Assembly: GCF_900119365.1 (NCBI RefSeq)
Contig: NZ_FPJO01000045.1
Coordinates: 1-32,977 of the forward strand
DNA: 32,977 nucleotides
Direction: 5' to 3'
Source: Streptomyces atratus
Lineage (GTDB): Bacteria; Actinomycetota; Actinomycetes; Streptomycetales; Streptomycetaceae
The position numbers were made by a program, and so were the translations under genes. This document shows, piece by piece, positions 1 through 8,705 of the stretch (positions are counted from its first letter, which is position 1; the number at the start of each line of letters is the position of its first letter). Below the pieces are notes generated by a model. The model was not told the DNA's origin and did no database searches. It worked only from the letters and a program-made list of their open reading frames with translations.

Positions 1-337
1 CACCTGTGCTGCCACTACGCCATCCGTACTCTGATGGCTGCCACCGCCGCGCACACCGGCCAGGACCCCGACAGAGTCTCCTTCGTCAAAGCCCTCCGCA
101 TCGCTCGCCGTTCAGTCACGCAGAGCGCATTTTCCCCCTCCGGGCACTGACACGGCCGACACGCTCTGGCATCACGCCATCCGATGGCTCGCCCAACACC
201 TCAACCCACCACGCCGAAAACGCTCACACCCGCGAGTCGTCAAACGCAAGGTCCTGAAATGGGCCGCGAAACGCTCCCACCACACACACTGGCCCCAACC
301 CAAACACAACCCCCACATCACCACTCGAGACCACTAA
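1..337 (+). pseudogene. C-terminal remnant of an IS4-type transposase (frameshifted)
   Basis: The window opens inside a coding frame (frame 1) with HYAIRTLMAATAAHTGQDPD and a following KALRIARRSVTQ segment, the kind of C-terminal sequence seen in actinobacterial IS4-type DDE transposases. That frame stops at 148-150. Frame 2 then continues the family-like tail DTLWHHAIRWLAQHLNPP and RVVKRK, ending at a TAA at 335-337. The two frames join sensibly near 121-140, so a single frameshift has broken the gene; the 5' part lies outside the window. The tail ends only 19 bp before the left CRISPR repeat, so this element probably landed in or deleted the left array. The family assignment comes from remembered motif style and is moderately confident; the frameshift is read directly. 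Confidence 0.6.
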
Positions 338-356
338 CTAAACGGTATTGGGTTTA

Positions 357-385
357 GGGACCATCCCCGCGGGTGCGGGGAGCAG
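357..385 (-). CRISPR. Left CRISPR array reduced to a single repeat
   Basis: A 29-bp type I-E repeat. Read on the minus strand it begins CTGCTCCCCGCACC and ends CGCGGGGATGGTCCC, identical to the first repeat of the right array (10129-10157). The stem CCCCGC/GCGGGG is typical of I-E repeats. Its leader lies at 386-452 on the cas side, so this array would grow leftward, away from cas3. No second repeat is visible to the left: after 19 bp the sequence becomes the IS4-type remnant. It is therefore the leader-proximal repeat of an array that has been lost. Confidence 0.85.
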
Positions 386-625
386 ACTCCGCGACCTGCG
401 GTTTTATCGCCGGGGAACGCAGTTTTCCCACACTTTCATCGATTCCGGCAAAACGGGCATATCTCATCGACTCTTTCGTGCAAGCGTCAGGCGACGGCAA
501 CGCAAAGCGGCCATCTTAGAGCCTGCCCGCCTGTTCTCACGGAGCTGTGCCCGGATCGGAAGCCGATTTCTTGAATCTTCGTCATATAGGCATCCAGCAA
601 CAGGATTTGCCTGTATTCATCTGGC
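386..625. promoter_or_regulatory. Left CRISPR leader and cas operon upstream region
   Basis: This 240-bp stretch between the left repeat and cas3 holds no convincing gene. Two blocks match the right leader in mirror image: 390-406 (CGCGACCTGCGGTTTTA) and 432-452 (ACTTTCA, two free bases, GATTCCGGCAAA), separated by 25 bp as in the right leader. The blocks fit the role of leader sequence needed for spacer acquisition and array transcription. The remainder (about 453-625) should contain the cas3 promoter; I see no clear -35/-10 pair and no strong ribosome binding site before the ATG at 626. Confidence 0.7.
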
Positions 626-3562
626 ATGACGGGTGAGGGGAAGTCCAGCTCGGGCCTGCGGGGCAGGCTCGACGGGCCGGTTCTGACGGTGTGGGCGAAG
701 CACGACCGGGATTCCGACGGGTGGCTGCCGCTGTGGCGGCACATGGAGGACAGCGCCGCTGTCGCCGGGCTGTTGTGGGACACGTGGTTGCCCGCGGGCG
801 TACGAAGGCTGATCGGCTCGGCGCTGCCCGGCGGTGAGCAGGACGCGCGGCGGCTTGCCGTGTGGTTGGCGGGGGTGCACGACATCGGGAAGGCGACGCC
901 CGCGTTCGCCTGCCAGGTCGACCAGCTCGCCAACCGTATGGATGCGCAGGGGCTGGAGATGCGCTCGCAGCAGTCCATCGGACCGGATCGCAGGATCGCC
1001 CCGCACGGGCTGGCCGGGCAGGCGTTGCTGGGGGAGTGGCTGCAGGAGCGGCACGGCTGGACGGTGAAGCAGACCGGGCAGTTCACGGTCGTCGTGGGAG
1101 GGCACCACGGGGTGCCTCCGGAGCCAGGGCAGATCGCTGCCCTGCACAAGCACGGCCAGCTGCTGCGCACCCCGGGGCCGAGCCGGGCCGTGTGGCGGCG
1201 GGTGCAGGACGAACTGCTCGACGCGTGTGCCGACGAGTACGGAGTACGGGACCGGCTGGACGAGTGGCGGTCGGTGAAACTGCCGCAGCCGGTGCAGGTG
1301 TTGCTCACGGCCCTGGTGATCGTCGCCGACTGGGTCGCCAGCAACGCCGACCTCTTCCCGTACTTCCCGCAGGATGTCGCCCGCAGCAGCGAGGAGCGCG
1401 TGGCTGCGGCGTGGCGCGGGCTGGACCTTCCGGCACCCTGGTGCCCGGACGATCCCGAGGGCGACGCTCAGGAACTGTTCGCCTCCCGCTTCGGGCTGCC
1501 GCCGGGCGCGAAGGTCCGGCCGGTGCAGGAAGCCGCCGTCGAGCTTGCGCGGACGATGGACGAGCCGGGGCTGATGGTGATCGAGGCGCCGATGGGGGAG
1601 GGCAAGACCGAGGCCGCTCTTGCGGTCGCCGAGATCTTCGCCGCCCGCTCGGGTGCGGGCGGTGTCCTCTTCGCGTTGCCGACCATGGCCACGGGCAACG
1701 CGATGTTCCCCCGCCTCCTGGACTGGCTCAAGCGGCTGCCCGGAGCGGAGGATGCCCGGTACTCGGTCCTGCTCGCCCACTCGAAGGCCGCATTGAACGA
1801 GGACTTCGCCGAACTGATGCGCGAGAGCGGCCATCGGATCATTGCCGTCGACGTGGACGCGCCCGAGGAACCACTGTGGCGCCCCTCGGACAAGACGCGG
1901 TCAGCTCCCGCCGAGCTCGTCGCGCACGCCTGGCTGCGTGGCCGCAAGAAGGCCATGCTGTCCTCCTTCGTCGCGGGAACCGTCGACCAGTTGCTGTTCG
2001 CCGGGCTCAAGAGCCGTCACCTGGCGATGCGTCACCTCGCGGTCGCCGGCAAGGTCGTCGTCATCGACGAGGCGCATGCCTACGACACGTACATGAGCGT
2101 CTATCTCGACCGTGTGCTGTCGTGGCTCGGCGCGTACCGGGTGCCGGTGGTGGTGCTGTCCGCGACCCTGCCCGCGGGCAGGCGTCGCGAGCTCGTCGAG
2201 GCGTACGCGGGCGGCAAGGCAGGGGCAGCCCGCAGTGCCGCGGAGTTCGAGGCAGTGGGCGAGGCCCGCGCCTATCCGCTGCTGACCGCCGTGACGCCTG
2301 GTGGGGAGCCGGTCCTGAGAAGCCCCGAGGCCTCTGCCCGGGGCACGGACGTCATCCTGGAACGGATCGACGACAGCCTTGACGCCCTCGTCGACCGGCT
2401 CACCGACGAACTGGACGGCGGCGGCTGCGTGCTGGTCGTACGCAACACGGTGCGCCGGGTTCTGGAGACTGCGCAAGCGCTCAGGGCCAGGTTCGGCGAC
2501 GAGAACGTGACGGTCGCCCACTCATGCTTCATCGACGTCGACCGGGCGGCGAAGGACGCAGATCTCCTGAAACGCTTCGGGCCGCCGGGCAAAGCGGAGA
2601 ACCGCCCGGCGGAGCCGCACATCGTCGTCGCCAGCCAGGTGGCCGAGCAGTCCCTCGACGTCGACTTCGACCTGCTCGTCACCGACCTCTGCCCGGTCGA
2701 CCTGCTGCTCCAGCGCATGGGCCGTCTCCACCGGCACCAGCGGGGCGAGCGGCAGCACGAACGCCCCGAGCGGCTGCGCCGGGCCCGCTGTCTGGTCACC
2801 GGTGTCGACTGGACGGCCGACGTGCCGGCACCGGTGCGGGGATCGGTCGCCGTGTACGGGGCCCACATGCTCCTGAGGTCCGCGGCCGCGCTCCTGCCCC
2901 ACTTCGAAGAAGGGCACAGCCGTCCCGTACGGCTGCCCGAGGACATCAGCCCGCTCGTGCAGACGGCATACACCGATGGTCCCGCAGGCCCGGAGAGCTG
3001 GGCGCCGGCCATGGCAGAGGCGTTCGAGCAGTACGAGCGGCACTGTGCCGACCAGGCCGGACGGGCCGCTGTGTTCCGGCTGGAGGAGGCCGGAAGGGAC
3101 GGCAAGCCGCTGTTCGGATGGGTGGCGGCGGGAGTGGGCGACGCGGACGACACCCGGACCGGGCGGGCCCAGGTCCGCGACAGCAGGGAGAGCCTGGAAG
3201 TCGTCGTCGTGCAGCAGCGCGCCGACGGCTCGCTGACGACGGTGCCCTGGCTGGCCCCGGACCGTCACGGCAACCGGCTCGCGGGGCTGGAACTGTCCCG
3301 GGACCAGGTGCCGCCGACGAGAACGGCACGGGCGGCGGCGAGCTGTGGGCTGAGGCTGCCGATCCAGTTCTCGTACGCCGAAGTCATGGACCGCGCGATC
3401 GAGGAACTGGAGGGACTCTACGTTCCCGCCTGGCAGGTGAAGGACAGTCACTGGCTCTCCGGCCAGCTGATTCTCGCGCTCGACGAGGACTGTCAGACCC
3501 GTCTGGCAGGGTTCTCGCTCCGGTACAGCGAGAGCGACGGCCTTGAGGTGACCAGTGCCTGA
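626..3562 (+). CDS. cas3: Cas3 helicase-nuclease, type I-E
   Basis: Signature nuclease-helicase of type I CRISPR interference, recruited by Cascade to nick, unwind and degrade target DNA. The 978-aa product has the fused N-terminal HD nuclease: H39 (WRHMEDSA), H85-D86 in HDIGKA, H127, the H160-H161 pair in GGHHG and D235 in VADW. The SF2 helicase follows: Walker A APMGEGKT at about 321-328, DEAH at 481-484, SAT at 512-514 and motif VI QRMGRLHRH at 696-704. All catalytic motifs look intact. Length suits a fused actinobacterial Cas3. The ATG at 626 places WAKHD..GWLPLWRH in the usual N-terminal position. The gene overlaps cse1 by 8 bp and leads the operon. Confidence 0.97.
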   Translation: MTGEGKSSSGLRGRLDGPVLTVWAKHDRDSDGWLPLWRHMEDSAAVAGLLWDTWLPAGVRRLIGSALPGGEQDARRLAVWLAGVHDIGKATPAFACQVDQLANRMDAQGLEMRSQQSIGPDRRIAPHGLAGQALLGEWLQERHGWTVKQTGQFTVVVGGHHGVPPEPGQIAALHKHGQLLRTPGPSRAVWRRVQDELLDACADEYGVRDRLDEWRSVKLPQPVQVLLTALVIVADWVASNADLFPYFPQDVARSSEERVAAAWRGLDLPAPWCPDDPEGDAQELFASRFGLPPGAKVRPVQEAAVELARTMDEPGLMVIEAPMGEGKTEAALAVAEIFAARSGAGGVLFALPTMATGNAMFPRLLDWLKRLPGAEDARYSVLLAHSKAALNEDFAELMRESGHRIIAVDVDAPEEPLWRPSDKTRSAPAELVAHAWLRGRKKAMLSSFVAGTVDQLLFAGLKSRHLAMRHLAVAGKVVVIDEAHAYDTYMSVYLDRVLSWLGAYRVPVVVLSATLPAGRRRELVEAYAGGKAGAARSAAEFEAVGEARAYPLLTAVTPGGEPVLRSPEASARGTDVILERIDDSLDALVDRLTDELDGGGCVLVVRNTVRRVLETAQALRARFGDENVTVAHSCFIDVDRAAKDADLLKRFGPPGKAENRPAEPHIVVASQVAEQSLDVDFDLLVTDLCPVDLLLQRMGRLHRHQRGERQHERPERLRRARCLVTGVDWTADVPAPVRGSVAVYGAHMLLRSAAALLPHFEEGHSRPVRLPEDISPLVQTAYTDGPAGPESWAPAMAEAFEQYERHCADQAGRAAVFRLEEAGRDGKPLFGWVAAGVGDADDTRTGRAQVRDSRESLEVVVVQQRADGSLTTVPWLAPDRHGNRLAGLELSRDQVPPTRTARAAASCGLRLPIQFSYAEVMDRAIEELEGLYVPAWQVKDSHWLSGQLILALDEDCQTRLAGFSLRYSESDGLEVTSA

Positions 3563-5255
3563 AACAAGCGAAGAGGCGGCGGGCGTGCCGTCGTTCGACC
3601 TGACCACGCAGCCCTGGATTCCGGTACTGAGACTGGACGGCACTCAGGACGAGTTATCACTGCGGGAGGTGTTCGAGCAGGCAGGCACCCTGCGCCGGCT
3701 CGTCGGCGACCTGCCCACCCAGGAATTCGCCCTCTTACGCCTGCTGCTCGCCCTGGCCCACGACGCGCTCGAAGGACCGCGGGACTCCGACCACTGGGCA
3801 GATCTGTGGGAGGACGAGGACTGCTTCGCACCCCTGGCCGCCTATCTCGACGAACACCGCAACCGGTTCGACCTGCTCGACGCCCGTACACCGTTCTTCC
3901 AGGTCGCCGGATTGCACACGGCGAAGAACGAGGTCTTCCCGCTCAACCGCATCGTGGCCGATGTCCCCAACGGGGAACCCTTCTTCAGCTCGCGGATGCC
4001 CGCCGTCGACCGGCTCACCTTCGCCGAGGCCGCCCGCTGGGTCGTCCACACACACGCCTACGACACCTCCGGCATCAAGACCGGCGTCGCGGGCGACGAC
4101 CGGGTCAAGGGCGGCAAGGTGTATCCGCTCGGAGTCGGCTGGGCGGGCAACCTCGGAGGAGTCCTCGCGGAGGGACGCACCCTGCGCGAGACCCTCCTGC
4201 TCAACCTCGTGGCAACTGCCGACACCCCCGGCCTCGATTCCGACACCGGCAACGACCTCCCCGCCTGGCGACGAGAGGCGTGCGGGCCGGGCGAAGGCCC
4301 GAAGCGTTCGCCCACGGGCGTATGCGACCTGTACACCTGGCAGTCGCGGCGCCTGCTCCTGCACACCGACGCCGACGGCGTACACGGTGTGGTTCTCGGC
4401 TACGGCGACCCGCTCCACGCGCGCAACAAGCACGGCTACGAGCCGATGACCGCCTGGCGGCGCAGCACGGCGCAGGAGAAGAAGCACGGCGAACCCCTGG
4501 TCTACATGCCCCGTGAACACGACCCGGCCCGCTCCGCGTGGCGGGGGATCGCCTCCTTGATCGCCGACCGGACCGAGGCGTCCCAGGGCGCGGAAGCCGC
4601 GAACCGTCTGCGGCCCGGTGTCCTGGAATGGATCGCGTATCTGGTGACGGTCGGCGAGCTGGAGCAGGGCTACCTCGTCCGGGCCCGGATTGTCGGGGCC
4701 CAGTACGGCACGCAGCAGTCCGTCATCGACGAGGTCGTCGACGACCACATCTCCATGGCGGTGGCCCTGCTCCACCAGCAGAACCGTGAGTTCGCCGAGC
4801 AGGCCGTCGGCGCCGTCACCGATGCGGACGACGCCGTCAACGCACTCGGCGACCTCGCCACCGACCTCGCCCGTGCCGCAGGCAGCGAAAGCGAGGGGCC
4901 CGGTGCCACGGCACGCGACCTCGGTTTCGCCGCACTCGACACCCCGTACCGCACGTGGCTGGCCGGCCTGGACGGCCACGAGGATCCGTATGAGCAGCGC
5001 GCCGAATGGCAGCGCCAGGTGCACCGGACCGTGGGCAGGCTCGGCGACCGCCTCATGGCCGAGGCCGGTGACGCCGCCTGGCAGGGCCGCATCATCACGC
5101 GCAAGAGCGGTACCGAGTGGCTCAACTCCACTCTCGCGGGCAAGTGGTTCCGATCCCGCCTGAACAAGTGCCTGGGTCACCCGAATCTTCCCGACCGACT
5201 GCCGGGCGCGGGCAGCGCCCCGGAGACCGACACCGCCACGAAGGTGCACGCATGA
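3555..5255 (+). CDS. cse1: Cse1/CasA, large subunit of type I-E Cascade
   Basis: Large subunit of Cascade, which in the family reads the PAM and recruits Cas3. The 566-aa product opens with the family hallmark FDLTTQPWIPV and then LVGDLPTQEFALLRLLLALA. It contains the FFQVAGL..NRIVADVPNG stretch of the Cse1 globular domain and a helical C-terminal half (about residues 370-550). It is slightly longer than the 502-aa E. coli protein, as is usual in actinobacteria. The start is a GTG inside the end of cas3 (8-bp overlap, implying translational coupling); it ends in an ATGA overlap with cse2. Confidence 0.95.
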   Translation: MPETSEEAAGVPSFDLTTQPWIPVLRLDGTQDELSLREVFEQAGTLRRLVGDLPTQEFALLRLLLALAHDALEGPRDSDHWADLWEDEDCFAPLAAYLDEHRNRFDLLDARTPFFQVAGLHTAKNEVFPLNRIVADVPNGEPFFSSRMPAVDRLTFAEAARWVVHTHAYDTSGIKTGVAGDDRVKGGKVYPLGVGWAGNLGGVLAEGRTLRETLLLNLVATADTPGLDSDTGNDLPAWRREACGPGEGPKRSPTGVCDLYTWQSRRLLLHTDADGVHGVVLGYGDPLHARNKHGYEPMTAWRRSTAQEKKHGEPLVYMPREHDPARSAWRGIASLIADRTEASQGAEAANRLRPGVLEWIAYLVTVGELEQGYLVRARIVGAQYGTQQSVIDEVVDDHISMAVALLHQQNREFAEQAVGAVTDADDAVNALGDLATDLARAAGSESEGPGATARDLGFAALDTPYRTWLAGLDGHEDPYEQRAEWQRQVHRTVGRLGDRLMAEAGDAAWQGRIITRKSGTEWLNSTLAGKWFRSRLNKCLGHPNLPDRLPGAGSAPETDTATKVHA

Positions 5256-5986
5256 CGACCGCCACCGCTCCACCCACCGACACCGCATGGCCCACTGTCC
5301 GCAAGCGTGTGGAGAAACTTGCCGCCGAACGCATCACCGCGTTCCAGGACGGATATCTGGACGACAATCCGAAGGACGTGGCAGCCCTGGCCAGGCTCCG
5401 CAGAGGCGCGGGCCGTGAAGCCGGACAGCTCCCCGACCTCTGGAATCTCGTCGACACGACACCGCTGCACGAGCCGCACGAGGGCCCCCACGCGCTGGGC
5501 GAGAAGCAACTGGCCCGGGCCGAGGACGCCCTGCACGTCGCTCTCACGCTGTGGGCCCTGCACCAGCAGTCCCGCAGCAAGGCCGGAATGCATGAGGCCG
5601 GCAGTCCCGGAAAGCCGCGCGGAGTGGGCGCCGCGGTACGCCGCATGATGAAGCCGGGCGAGATCGACGAACCCCTGCGCAAACGCCTGGTCCGGGTCGG
5701 TACGGCACCGGATCTGACCGCACTTGCCCAGCGCCTGCGGGACATCGTCCTGCTGCTGCGCCGCGAGCAGTTCCCGCTCGACTACGCCCTGTTCGCCGGA
5801 CAGCTCTACCACTGGCAGCAGCCCGGCGGCCCGGACGCCGTACGCAGGGAATGGGGCCGTTCCTTCCACGCCTGGCACGAAGACGACCGGAACGCCGGAG
5901 AACGGACGCCCGCCGCAGGCCCGGCCACGACCACCGGCACCACTGCCACCCCTGACACGACCACCACCGACAAGGACGCTTCGTGA
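5252..5986 (+). CDS. cse2: Cse2/CasB, small subunit of type I-E Cascade
   Basis: Small, all-alpha Cascade subunit that in the family forms a dimer along the belly of the complex and stabilises the R-loop. The ATG at 5252 overlaps the cse1 stop (ATGA) and gives 244 aa; longer in-frame extensions into cse1 are unlikely. The body (about residues 10-210) shows basic helices such as ALARLRRGAGREAG and AVRRMMKPGE, plus LRDIVLLLRREQFPLDYALF and a terminal FHAW. The last ~30 residues are a Thr/Ala/Asp-rich low-complexity tail not expected in the core fold. The stop overlaps the GTG of cas7 (GTGA). Confidence 0.93.
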   Translation: MTTATAPPTDTAWPTVRKRVEKLAAERITAFQDGYLDDNPKDVAALARLRRGAGREAGQLPDLWNLVDTTPLHEPHEGPHALGEKQLARAEDALHVALTLWALHQQSRSKAGMHEAGSPGKPRGVGAAVRRMMKPGEIDEPLRKRLVRVGTAPDLTALAQRLRDIVLLLRREQFPLDYALFAGQLYHWQQPGGPDAVRREWGRSFHAWHEDDRNAGERTPAAGPATTTGTTATPDTTTTDKDAS

Positions 5987-7203
5987 ACCGCTTCTACCTC
6001 GACGTGCACGCCCTGCAGACCGTCCCGCCCAGCAACCTGAACCGGGACGACACCGGTGCTCCGAAGAGCGCGGTGTACGGGGGAGTGCCGCGGGCCCGTG
6101 TCTCCAGCCAGGCATGGAAGAAGGCCACCCGGGACTACTTCAAGGCCAAGAGCCTCCTCGACCCGAGCGAACTGGGTGTGCGCACCAAGAAGGTCGTCGA
6201 GGTCCTGGCCGACCACATCCGCGATGCCGATTCCTCGCTGGCGGAGGACGACGCGCTGAAACTGGCGACTGAGGTCATCGCCGCCACGGGCCTGAAGACC
6301 GAGGTACCCAAGCGCAAGAGCTCCGCGAAGAAGGCGGCGGCCGAGGACGGAGCGGGCGAGGAGAGTGCGAAGGACACTGCTCCCCAGTCCAAGTACCTCG
6401 TGTTCCTCAGCACCCGTCAGTTCGCCGGACTCGCCCGTCTCGCCGTCGAGGGAGCCGCCGACATCAAGGCGTTCCTGAAGCACAAGGACAACAAGGCGCG
6501 GGCCAAGCAGATCGCCGATACCCGCCACTCCGTGGACATCGCACTGTTCGGCCGCATGGTCGCGGACGACGCCGACTTCAACGTCGACGCCGCTGTCCAG
6601 GTCGCCCATGCCATCAGCGTCCACCGCGTCGAGAACGAGTCGGACTACTTCACGGCCGTCGACGACCACAACAAGGACTCGGAGCCGGGCGCCGGAATGA
6701 TCGGCACCGTCGACTTCAACTCGGCGACCCTCTACCGCTACGCGGGCCTCGGCGTTCATCAGCTGGCCGCCAACCTCGGCGAGGGGCTGCGCGAGGACGA
6801 GTCGCGCACCACCCCGGTGCGCCGCGCCGTCGAGGCATTCGTCCAGGGCTTCACCGAGTCGCTGCCGACCGGGAAGATCAACACCTTCGGACACCACACC
6901 CTGCCCGACGCCGTGATCGTCAAGCTCCGCACCACCCGGCCCATCAGCTTCGTCGCCGCGTTCGAGGAGCCCGTCCGCAGCGACCAGGGCGGCCATGTGT
7001 CCGACGCGTCCGCGCGCCTGGCGGAGTACGTCCCCGACATCGAGCGGGCGTACGGAGACGACGACTCCACCCTCACCTGGGTGCTCCGTGTCGGCCCGAA
7101 CACACAGAAGCTCGCCGGCCTCGGAATCGAATCGGTGAACATCACCGAGCTCGTCACCTCGGTCGGCCAGGCCGTTGCCGAGCTTCTGGAGAAGCCCGCA
7201 TGA
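5983..7203 (+). CDS. cas7: Cas7e/CasC, backbone subunit of type I-E Cascade
   Basis: Backbone RAMP protein that polymerises along the crRNA. The 406-aa product begins MNRFYLDVHALQTVPPSNLN and contains VYGGVPRARVSSQAWKKA, a classic Cas7e signature, then LARLAVEG, HRVENESDYFTAVDD and GMIGTVDFNSATLYRY, all characteristic of the family. It is about 40 residues longer than E. coli CasC (363 aa). Part of the excess is a charged Lys/Ala/Glu-rich segment at about residues 108-130, probably an exposed loop. The GTG start sits in a GTGA overlap with cse2; the stop overlaps the cas5 start (ATGA). Confidence 0.96.
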   Translation: MNRFYLDVHALQTVPPSNLNRDDTGAPKSAVYGGVPRARVSSQAWKKATRDYFKAKSLLDPSELGVRTKKVVEVLADHIRDADSSLAEDDALKLATEVIAATGLKTEVPKRKSSAKKAAAEDGAGEESAKDTAPQSKYLVFLSTRQFAGLARLAVEGAADIKAFLKHKDNKARAKQIADTRHSVDIALFGRMVADDADFNVDAAVQVAHAISVHRVENESDYFTAVDDHNKDSEPGAGMIGTVDFNSATLYRYAGLGVHQLAANLGEGLREDESRTTPVRRAVEAFVQGFTESLPTGKINTFGHHTLPDAVIVKLRTTRPISFVAAFEEPVRSDQGGHVSDASARLAEYVPDIERAYGDDDSTLTWVLRVGPNTQKLAGLGIESVNITELVTSVGQAVAELLEKPA

Positions 7204-7928
7204 GTGTGCTCACCCTGAGGCTGGCGGGCCCCCTGCAGTCCTGGGGGGCCTCCGCCCGTTTCACCCGCCGTACCACCGAGTCCGCGCCGACCAAGAGCGG
7301 CGTGATCGGCATGCTCGCCGCAGCGTCCGGCACCGAACGCGGCGACGACGCGGCACTGGTGAGGCTGAGCGCCCTCCGGTTCGGCGTACGCATCGACCAG
7401 CCGGGCACCCGGGTACGGGACTTCCAGACCGCGCACCACGGCGTCACCGAGACCTCCATGCCGCTGTCCGAGCGCTTCTACCTGGCCGACGCGGTCTTCG
7501 TAGCGGCCCTCGAAGGCGACGGGGAACTTCTCGCCTCCCTGCACGCCGCCCTGCGCGCACCGGTGTACCCGCCGTTCCTGGGCCGCCGCTCCTGCCCACC
7601 GGCCCGCCCGGTGGAACTCGGGCTCCACGACGGCATCTCACTCGACCAGGCGCTGACGGACGAGGAATGGCAGGCGGCCCCCTGGTACCGCCGGCAGCGT
7701 CGCAGCGAGGCCATGGTGTCCCTCGTCGTCCTGCGCGAGGCCGGTGACGACGAGCACGACGCGGACTTCCAGCGCGACCAGCCTCTCAGTTTCGCCGCCG
7801 AACACCGGCGGCACGCCTTGCGCACAGTGGTCAGCAGGACGGTGGACGTCCCCAACCCGGCTGCCGTGCCCCGGCATCCCCGGCATCCCCGGCATGATCC
7901 GTTCGAGGCCCTGGAGGAGAGTGTCTGA
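7200..7928 (+). CDS. cas5: Cas5e/CasD, Cascade subunit
   Basis: RAMP-fold subunit that in the family caps the 5' handle of the crRNA in Cascade. The 242-aa product starts MSVLTLRLAGPLQSWGASAR, followed by FTRRTTESAPTKSGVIGMLA, the Cas5e signature (xxxPLQSWG and PTKSGVIG(L/M)LAAA). RFGVRIDQPGTRVRDFQTAH also fits. The C-terminus (about 215-236) carries a short Pro-Arg-His-rich repeat (RHPRHPRH) encoded by tandem CGGCATCCC units. The ATG overlaps the cas7 stop, and the TGA shares one base with the cas6e ATG (TGATG). Confidence 0.95.
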   Translation: MSVLTLRLAGPLQSWGASARFTRRTTESAPTKSGVIGMLAAASGTERGDDAALVRLSALRFGVRIDQPGTRVRDFQTAHHGVTETSMPLSERFYLADAVFVAALEGDGELLASLHAALRAPVYPPFLGRRSCPPARPVELGLHDGISLDQALTDEEWQAAPWYRRQRRSEAMVSLVVLREAGDDEHDADFQRDQPLSFAAEHRRHALRTVVSRTVDVPNPAAVPRHPRHPRHDPFEALEESV

Positions 7929-8701
7929 TGTTCCTGACCCGCTTCCGCGTGAACACCGCACGCCCCGGCGCCCGCCGCCTGCTCTCCTCTCCCCAGGTGC
8001 TCCACGCGGCAGTCATGGCATCGTTTCCCGGCCTGCTCCCCTCGGAGATGCCCGCCCCCGACGGGCCGCGGGTGCTGTGGCGCCTCGACCAGAGCGCACG
8101 GGCCGAGGTGCTGCTGTACATCGTCAGCCCCGACCGGCCCGACCTGACCCATCTCGTGGAACAGGCCGGCTGGCCCGCGGCGGCCACCGACCCGGAGACC
8201 CCGGGCTGGCAGACCAAGCCGTACGCCCCGTTCCTCGACCGCCTGGCCGCAGGGCAGAAGTGGGCGTTCCGGCTGACCGCCAACCCCGTCCATTACATCC
8301 GCCGCAAGCCTGACGAGCCGAAGAAGCGCACCGCCCATCTGAATCCCGTACATCAGATGGCCTGGCTGCTCGACCGCCAAAAGGACAGGGGCTTCCGCAT
8401 CCTCGAGAAGCCGGACAGCAAACGCCTGCTCCCCGGCGGGACGACGTACAAGAAGCACGAGCACTTCGGGGACCAGTACGAACTGACCGTCCGGGACAAA
8501 CAAGGCCTGTCCTTCGACAAGTCCCGCAGCGACGACGGCACCCGCAAGAAGCCCGTCACCATCGTGACGGTCACCTTCGACGGCCGGCTCGAAGTGACCG
8601 ACCCCGCCGCGCTGCGCCGCACCCTCACCCAGGGAATCGGCAAGGCGAAGGCGTACGGCTGCGGCCTCATCACCCTGGCACCGCTCACCGGCACGGAGTG
8701 A
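7928..8701 (+). CDS. cas6e: Cas6e/CasE, crRNA-processing endoribonuclease
   Basis: Metal-independent endonuclease that cleaves pre-crRNA in the repeat and stays bound to the 3' hairpin. The 257-aa product has the double-ferredoxin RAMP features of the family: N-terminal MFLTRFRVN, a histidine at position 26 (QVLHAAV) corresponding to the general catalytic His of Cas6e/Cse3, and a C-terminal Gly-rich loop GIGKAKAYGCGLITLAPL. The central FRLTANPVHYIRR element is also typical. The neat fit between this protein and the stem-loop repeats at 357 and 10129 supports a functional pair. Confidence 0.95.
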   Translation: MFLTRFRVNTARPGARRLLSSPQVLHAAVMASFPGLLPSEMPAPDGPRVLWRLDQSARAEVLLYIVSPDRPDLTHLVEQAGWPAAATDPETPGWQTKPYAPFLDRLAAGQKWAFRLTANPVHYIRRKPDEPKKRTAHLNPVHQMAWLLDRQKDRGFRILEKPDSKRLLPGGTTYKKHEHFGDQYELTVRDKQGLSFDKSRSDDGTRKKPVTIVTVTFDGRLEVTDPAALRRTLTQGIGKAKAYGCGLITLAPLTGTE

Positions 8702-8705
8702 AACG

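Noticed and set aside
617..3643. Several long minus-strand and alternative plus frames inside cas3
   Set aside because: The cas3 frame carries all HD and helicase motifs; the others are shadows.
6300..6345. cas7 as the target of the single spacer
   Set aside because: Only an 11-base match (CCGCGAAGAAG) is shared; the rest of the 32 bp does not align.
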